Source of the DNA: Podospora pseudoanserina
Lineage: Eukaryota; Ascomycota; Sordariomycetes; Sordariales; Podosporaceae
Reading direction: 5' to 3'
Length of the DNA: 64,000 bases
Assembly: GCF_035222485.1 (NCBI RefSeq)
Contig: NC_085924.1
Span: 4,030,001-4,094,000, forward strand
Part shown: positions 57,301 through 64,000 of the stretch, piece by piece
Position numbering within the stretch: the stretch's first letter is position 1
Layout: every line of letters starts with the position of its first letter
Notes under the pieces: generated by a model
Databases searched by the model: none
What the model was told of the DNA's origin: nothing
The model's input: only the letters and a program-made list of their open reading frames with translations
Translations under genes and position numbers: made by a program

Positions 57301-57630
57301 TTGCTCTAGATACCCCTCAAAGCCGGGAACCTTGGCCAGCCGCTGCTTTAAAGAAACGCATATCTGGTATAGAGAGCGCGACGCATCGGCCTTTTGGTTG
57401 ATGATGTTATTGGTGGCCACGACATTACCAGTGGATGATGCGGCGAAGGTTGTGGCGTTGTTCAGCGAGTTGAGAGACGTCGAGGAATTGGTAACTGGAA
57501 AAGTGGACGAGCCAGAAAGCTGGCTCACGCGTGGTGGCGCGCCAGGTACAGTCATGCTGGTTAATCTATCGACAACATCCATTGTTGCGGCAGGGCCGGT
57601 GTTCATGCGGAGTAGGGGAGCATGGGCCAT
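54342..57630 (-). CDS. cdc24: Cdc24, guanine nucleotide exchange factor for Cdc42/Rac
   Basis: Three exons (57028-57630, 56431-56973, 54342-56378), 1060 aa. Introns are GTGTGT...TTCAG and GTAAGT...CTGAC...ATAG, both in phase 0. Cdc24 activates Cdc42 and Rac at growth sites and directs hyphal polarity. A CH domain (about 80-225) has SLYQICVSLKQRLAKVPGFE and LWELLRSGFPLLAIYN. The DH/RhoGEF domain (about 238-430) has DYVVREMVDTERKYVQDLE and FLLKPMQRLVKYPLLL, the most conserved GEF helix. A PH domain (about 445-585) has YEIYLFENILLCCKELL and YTVQIWWKG. A Ser/Pro-rich linker follows, then a C-terminal PB1 domain (about 975-1058) with LRVRVNYD and the acidic motif RYRDEDGDFVTIESDEDI, which binds the scaffold Bem1. 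The start at 57630 is the first ATG in frame; MNTGP and MDVVD lie further in as alternatives. Confidence 0.95.
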
Positions 57631-60600
57631 AACCAGCTCTCCATCCGCAGACCGCCGTGTGGATTTGCCTGTAGAGGCAGTAACCGGAGTCGGCGTCGAC
57701 GTTGGGCCTCTACAGATCTCGATCGGTCGCTCGGTCGGGGGAAGGGATTGAATTCGGGATACAACGGCGACGCAGCTAGGTGCTCGCTGTGTAGGGCGAT
57801 GAATGTCAGGTCGGTCGGCTCGCGGAATGTTGCAACCTAGCGAGAGCTGAAGTCTACTTTTTTCGAGGATCTCGAGTCGCACCGGGTATTGTCGACGCTA
57901 GGTTGTGGGCTCCCGCCTTGTTTGCCTTGTCCCGCAGCGCTTGCTTCCTCGCCGCCACTTTGTATCGCTTGTCGCCGGAATGGCAGGTGCTGGCCGCGGT
58001 GCTCTCTACCGGTTGCTAGTGCAAAGTGCCCAATCCGTGATGCTGCGAGCCTCGACGTCGCAGTCTATCAATGTCGTCTTCGTCGTCGTCGTCGTCGTAG
58101 TCAAGAGCGTTGCAACACCGTGTCTTATGTTCCAGTCGTCTTGTCGGGCGTGGCCGATCCCAGTTCCTGCGTGGTGCTGCTCTCTCCCGTGGCTGGGGTG
58201 GCCTTGGCTCGTCGGCTCCCTTTCTAGCAGACAGCGTGTGGCTGAGTGGTGGTGGTGTGTCGGTGTGCGGTCGGTGCGTGCGAGGTGTTGAGCCGGCTCG
58301 CGATGTCGCAAAAAGTGCGAGGATAACGTTGACGAGAGTGCTACTCGATCTCGCGCACGTAGCGGGTAGCAGGTGCGGTGTTGAGATGTGGTTTGAAACG
58401 AAAGGTCGTGGCAAGGACCGCTCTCGGAGATGGTTGGTTGGCGTGCGAAAAGGATGAGCCAGCCCGGGGTTGGGGCGTTGTCTCTTCAGCGTGTGGGTTC
58501 CAGTTCGCTGTGGTCTGTGGTGGTGGTGAGTGCTGAGTGGTGCCCGTGGGAGAAAATGGGGGCCAAGAAATGTGCGGGCGGGGCGGGGACAACGGCCGGG
58601 TGTGATCAACGGCTGGCGGCCAGTGTCCCTAACTTTAGGTACTTGACCGCTGACGAGATTCCGCTTAGGAAACGTCATTTTGGCCTCTATTACTGCTGGG
58701 AACGAATGTAATGCATTTTTGATTGTCTATGTGACTGTCGCTGCTGCTGTGATGGGCCACCCTTGGCTATAGAATCGAAACATGAATGTTGATATCTCCT
58801 TCTCAGCCTTGTTAGTCGTCAATGTCCCTCGCGGTAACCGTAACGTGCTCTCTGCAGGAGAGTGACATTCTCCCCCGTCTCCCTCTGTGTGTGCCTGGTC
58901 GATCGGCCAATAGGTCCAGTACAAAGTGCGGTTTACCTGACAATTCCATGTCGTGCCGTTCCGCATGACTGTTTTTGGAATCAAGTGTCCTGTGTCGAGT
59001 GTGTTTGGGAATAACACATCCCTCGAGCTTTGCCGAAGCGTGTTTCGAGCCTCCATCGTCCAAGTACTTGTCTACCCGATCTTTTTCCTGTTCCAGAGAG
59101 AAGATAACAGCTCTTGGAGAATCAGGATATGGATGTCTCTTAGAGCCAATGCTTACTATAAACAATAAGGCCGCGAGTAAGTGAATGCAGGTGAGTTATT
59201 GCGTTCATGTACATTCAAATCAGAAGGGGTCCAACTTGCTCCACCTCCCATCTTGGTACGTGCTCCATACTGGGGCTAGTGCCTTGCCCAACCAATTTCC
59301 AACATTTTAAAGCCCCCGGAAGACGGCAGCGTTTTCCTTATGGCTTCCATTTCTGAGATGGTTGCTCTTCTAGAATATCTCCCTCGTTGTCGTCTTTGCC
59401 GTTTCCAACCGGCGATGCATGAGGCGGAGGGGTCATGCCCCTCCATCAGGCATCAGGCATGATTTGGGGTGGGTCCAAAATGTTTCAGGCGTTTCCCCAA
59501 TCTTCGGCGCTAATCCATATTTGACTTCCGAGTGGACCACTCCCTAAAAGCTTAAGCCAACTCTTGACAACCCCAACCCTTCTAAAGCACGACAACTTCA
59601 ACAGCAATGGTCCCGTCACCACGTTGCTGCCAAAGAGCCTGCAACAAACTCGGAAATCCCGCCGTCAAAGATCTTTGTCATTCCATCAGGCCACTGCAAG
59701 AACAATCAACAATGAAATCCTCTGAGTCTTCTCGGGCCCTGATGCACCCCGAAATTCCATTTTGAGACCCGATAGTGTGGTTGCGGAATTTTGGAAGAGA
59801 ACAAGATCTTTTCCATGATCACCTATGACGAGTCTGTGCTCGTCCCTCCTTTAAAGCGTTGAGTTGTCCTAAAATCGAAGCCACTAGGCTTTACTTGGTG
59901 TTGTTTAGGAAACAAAAGAACCTGGGGCTCTCAATGTGGTACCTGTATGGTTGTATATTTGAACGGCTTCAGCCACTCAATCATATAAGGCTTCATTATT
60001 AGAACAATCATCACCACATACACCATAGTAACTACAAATGCCCACATACCAGCTTAGAGTTCAGCCTCGTCGACGGTGGCATCTAATGGAATCCAACTCA
60101 GTGATTAGAATAAAGCGGGAAAATAAATGCACAATCTCATCAAGAAGCCGCCGAGTGTAAGGAAAGGTTTTACAGCAAGTAGACACTACCTACTCAAAAC
60201 CGACTTTTGGTGATGGCTCCGTGCTGTTGTTCCATAACTTCAATTTGAGGTGTAAGCGGGGCTAACCGCTTTGAGACCGCAGTAGACCGCCCGGACCACA
60301 AAGTATGAAAAGTGGGACCAATCCCCAATGCCGGGTTTGTCAGCGACGCAAGACTTGATGATGTCGATGCCCCAAACATAGAAGGCCTAGCCACTGCTGA
60401 AGAAGAGGGAAACAGGTATCTTCGAGTGACACACGACAAAGGAGACTTGTGGAAGCATGCACAGCGCTTGGCTTCTCTCAGCCTGCTCACCAGCTAGAAA
60501 TCAATCATTGCGGAGGATTCGCTGACCAGCGCAGCGAATCACCAACGGACCCAGCTCTGGAGTAAAGGCACGTTCAGTCGCCATTCCAGCTTCCAGCTCC

Positions 60601-60853
60601 GCACTGCCCTGTCAGTGGTCTTTGGAGCCTGAACGCAACCACCATTGTCCAGGCACACAACCACAACAACTCCCACTTGCGCATCTCGCTCTCGGACGCA
60701 TCACAAAACAGAGTCGTCCTTGTGTCTTCGCTTTACCTGCCAACCCGAGGTCGTGTCTGTAGCACCAGGCTCTCGCATTCTAGGAGCGACATACCCCAAA
60801 CTTTTCCGCCCGCCGACTCCTGGCAGCGCGCTTACTCCGTAGTGTTGCAAATC
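57631..60853. other. 3.2 kb divergent intergenic region between cdc24 and the FWD-1-like gene
   Basis: Upstream region of both genes, unusually long for this window. 57840-58700 is G/T-rich on the plus strand and open on several frames without content. 60194-60490 (minus) is open for 98 codons but shows nothing recognisable. The last 200 bp before 60854 are C/A-rich and fit a 5' UTR. Confidence 0.5.
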
Positions 60854-63800
60854 ATGGCTGGTTTCGCTTCCCAGGCCGACGAAGGTTACTCAGAAGACCC
60901 CCTGACCGCGATTTCCGCTTCTGCATCCTTCTCCCACAAGACGCGCGACGATTCGGTCTCGGCCCTGAGTTCCTCTCAAGCTGCATCGGATTTCCCGGCA
61001 TGGATGCTTCAACATATATCTAACCTCTCCATCTCTCGCAAGACCGGTACGTTGCGCTCCAAGCTGTTCCATCAAACAAAGGCTAGTGGCCGCGGCGGGT
61101 GGCTGATGCTCCGGTTGCACCCATGCCATGCTTCCCGATGATCCTATGGTTTTGATATTGTGCCGACTCCAACTCTAACCTTGACACCGGACAGAACTTG
61201 CGATGGCGCTCTTAAATGACCTTCCTACCTCTGTAATCTCGGAAATAGTAGAACACCTCAACCCCAGACTCAACATCGACTTCATCCGCTACCTGCCCCC
61301 CGAGGTGTGCCTCAAAATTCTCAGCTTCCTCGACCCTGTCTCGCTCATCAGCGTTGCGCGCGCATGTAGAACATGGTACGGCCTCGCTTTGGATCGCAAG
61401 CTGTGGGAACAGCTGTATTATATGGAGGGCTGGTCTGCAAAACCGAAAGAGATCGCCGCCTGGGAGAAGAGCATCAATGGAGTTCGTCAGGGAGTGTCAC
61501 GGCGAGTTGACTCGGAAACTGAGGGTCATGCGCATAAGAAGCGCGCCATTACCGTCTCTTCAAACTTCGATGCCGACATGGATAGTGTCATGCTGGACGC
61601 GGGAGCAATAAAGCAGGAGCCCGCCGAGATAGACGCGTCAGAAAGCAGTCTGTTTGGCGGACCGACAGGAAGTGCTGACAGTGGTAGCATCTCACGAAGA
61701 CTGGATGATCTGGAAGGAAAGAGTGTTGGTTCAGGTTCGGGGTCGGCACACAAGAGCGCCTCGCTGGACAAGGGCAAAGGGAGGGCACGCTCACCAGAAT
61801 CCAGTTCTTCAACGCGATCCAAAAGCAACTTCTTGGACACAGTACTAGCCACGCCCCTATCAAGATTACCGAGATCCACGCTATGGGTTCTGGATGACCA
61901 CGACCGCAGATATAAGCTTAATTGGAAGCACGTATACACAATGCGCCGACGCCTCGAGTCCAACTGGGACCTAGGAAAATACACAAACTTCCAGCTACCC
62001 CATCCTAATTATCCAGAAGAAGGGCATGGGGAATGTATTTACAGTCTGCAGTTTAACCCACAGTATTTAGTCAGCGGCAGTCGAGACCGGACGATCAAGG
62101 TGTGGGATTTGGAGACACGGCGCTGCCTCCGCACCTTGTCGCAACATCGCGGGTCGGTTCTCTGCCTGCAGTTTGACTCTGACCCCGAGGAGGACATCAT
62201 CGTGTCAGGCAGTTCGGACTCGGACGTGATCATTTGGAAGTTCTCGACCGGAAAGGTGATCCAGACACTCAAAACTGCCCACCGGGAATCTGTACTCAAC
62301 GTCAAGTTTGACAAACGGATCCTGGTCACTTGCTCCAAGGATAAGCTGATCAAGGTCTTCAACCGCCGACCTCTGCGCGCTGGCGACCTTGGATACCGAG
62401 AGGTGAGCCCCGTGCCCACCATCATCAACTACGGTTACAACATCGCTATGGCTCCCGAGGACCTCCCACAAACTCCGGCTTGGACTTTGATCGGCGTATT
62501 GGAAGGCCATAGTGCGGCCGTCAATGCTGTTCAGATCCACGACCGGGAAATTGTGTCTGCAAGCGGTGACCGCCATATCAAGGTTTGGGATTGGCCGACT
62601 CAGACATGCAGCCGCACAATTGTTGGCCATACCAAAGGAATCGCATGCGTTCAGTACGATGGCCGGCGAATTGTCAGCGGTAGCAGTGACCATGAAGTAA
62701 AGGTGTTTGACAGGGCGACAGGTCTGGAGGTAGCGAGCCTTCGTGCGCACTCTGCTTTGGTACGGACGGTTCAAGCTGGATTTGGAGATTTGCCCTTCCA
62801 GGCCGAAGATGATGCGGAGGCGGCAAAGAAGGTGGATGAGGCTTACTTCAAGGCGCTCGAGGCAGGGCTACTTGACGGCACAAACCGCCCAAAAGCTGGT
62901 CGTCGGCAGGGAAATGCAGGATCCAGAAGACCGGAGGACATCTGTGCCTACGGTGCAAAGCTCCCACCTGGAGGCGGAGGGGGCAAATATGGCCGGATCG
63001 TCAGTGGCAGTTATGATACTAGTATTATCATCTGGCGCCGAGACAAGGAGGGCATCTGGAAAGACCAGCAGCACCTCAAGCAAGAGGAAGCCGCTGCCGT
63101 TGCGGTCAAACTGGGACGGACAACACTTCCCCCGGTGTCGAATTTCCTGGACGCTGCTGCTGCGGCGATCCCTTTACACCCTTCGGTGCGACCGGGTCCC
63201 TCGCAACAACCCGGCGGTTCGTCAAGCACGCTCACAGCAAACAATTCCCTACCAACACAGACCGCGAGCGCACCACCAAGCACATCGGCTGGGCCTTCAG
63301 TACCGCCTCCGAGACCGGATAGCGAACAAATACGGGCGCTAATTGACGAGGCATTCCAAGCAGGCGCCCAGGCCTTTACACGCGCCATCGGCAACCATCC
63401 CATCATCTTGACACAGCGACAGTACATTGAAGGCAAGATCGACCGATTGCAGAACGCTGTCACACGAAGTCAGCTTCGACAAGCCTTTTCTGGTGCTTTG
63501 ATTAGAGCTCAATTCGAGCAGACCAGGCTACGACGGGAGGCTCAGCGGAACGCGGAAGCGATTGCGGCAGCAACGAACGCACTGGCGGGCCCTTCAACAT
63601 CTTCACAACAACACAGAAACAATACCGAGCCTGCTCAGGCATCATCATCATCATCGTCATCGGCAGCAGCACCGGCGTTACCGGCAGCTCGACTGTTGAC
63701 GGCTAGCCAGCAGCAGGCGGCCGTAGCGTATCAGGCACATGCGGAACTGGCTTCTGGGGGACACGGACGTGTGCATCAGGTACAACTCCCTCCTACTCCT

Positions 63801-64000
63801 TCTTCCACCTCCACCCCCACTGCCCCGGCTCCTCCCCCTATTCCTGTTCAGACAAATCATCACCCTCATCATCACCATCCACACGTTGCCCATCATGCTC
63901 CGGTTGAGGGCCACGACGCGGCTAACCCGGCGCGCGTTTTCAAGCTTCAATATGATGCGAGACGGATCATTTGCTGCAGTCAGACGAGTGTGATTGTGGG
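60854..64000 (+). CDS. fwd-1: F-box/WD40 substrate receptor of SCF ligase, FWD-1-like (3' end outside window)
   Basis: Two exons in view: 60854-61046 and 61195 to beyond 64000, intron GTACGT...CTAAC...ACAG (148 bp); about 1000 residues are present. An F-box lies at about 90-135 (RYLPPEVCLKILSFLDPVSLISVARACRTW) and would bind Skp1. WD40 blades follow: IYSLQFNPQYLVSGSRDRTIKVWDLE, IIVSGSSDSDVIIWKF, LVTCSKDKLIKVF, IVSASGDRHIKVWDW, RIVSGSSDHEVKVFD and RIVSGSYDTSIIIWRRD, with insertions between the later ones. A long Ala/Gln/His-rich stretch (HHPHHHHPHVAHH) precedes a last strand, FKLQYDARRIICC, which may close the propeller. In Neurospora, FWD-1 directs phosphorylated clock protein FRQ to degradation; domain order and length fit, but orthology is inferred from memory. 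Truncation is only by the window end. Confidence 0.88.

Noticed and set aside
58016-58678. 220-codon minus-strand frame upstream of cdc24
   Set aside because: Arg/Pro/Thr/His-rich translation of a G/T-rich plus strand. No domain; probably upstream or leader DNA.
60194-60490. 98-codon minus-strand frame
   Set aside because: No recognisable motif; a single short frame of this size is expected by chance in 3 kb.
1-64000. tRNA, rRNA or CRISPR features
   Set aside because: By eye I saw no complete tRNA A/B boxes with clover-leaf pairing, no rRNA and no spaced repeat array. A covariance-model scan would be needed to exclude tRNAs fully.

Overview
This window is nuclear DNA of a filamentous ascomycete, most likely a sordariomycete close to Sordariales. 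The grounds are short introns of about 50-110 bp with GTRNGT donors, CTAAC/CTGAC branch sites and YAG acceptors; fungal gene families (HET, AA9 LPMO, an FWD-1-like F-box/WD40 protein, Cdc24 with CH-DH-PH-PB1); and a transposon destroyed by CpA-to-TpA changes, the mark of repeat-induced point mutation (RIP). The genus cannot be fixed from the sequence alone.

Layout. 1-4.4 kb: a pseudogene with three in-frame stops, then a gene joining a fungal STAND-type N-terminal domain to an E2 ubiquitin-conjugating fold. 5.5-17 kb: housekeeping genes, namely the Swr1 remodeller, divergent from a complex I NDUFB8-type subunit, then two conserved genes of unknown function. 17.4-23.8 kb: a ten-exon orphan of about 1374 residues and a single-pass membrane protein with a Cys-rich ectodomain. 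26-33 kb: a secreted AA9 monooxygenase whose promoter is cut 267 bp upstream of its start codon by a Ty1/copia-type LTR element with 184 bp LTRs and a 5 bp target duplication. 34-39.3 kb: a ketopantoate reductase, a PH-like nuclear protein and a frameshifted HET gene. 40.9-45.7 kb: a frameshifted Cys-rich small protein, an RBR E3 ligase and a Thr-rich wall protein. 46.6-64 kb: a 1480-residue AT-hook protein divergent from the mitoribosomal protein Mrp10/mS37, then Cdc24, and the 5' part of an FWD-1-like gene that runs off the window.

Biological reading. Three genes concern ubiquitin (E2-like fusion, RBR E3, SCF-type F-box/WD40) and two belong to fungal recognition-type families (Fungal_N, HET), but they are not arranged as one operon-like cluster. 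The best candidates for something undescribed are the Fungal_N-E2 fusion, which carries Asn where E2 enzymes have the catalytic Cys and seems to use a GC-AG intron, and the large beta-rich/coiled-coil/amphipathic-helix orphan at 17.4-22.1 kb. Exon models were made by hand from splice signals, frame and family similarity; no database search was possible.
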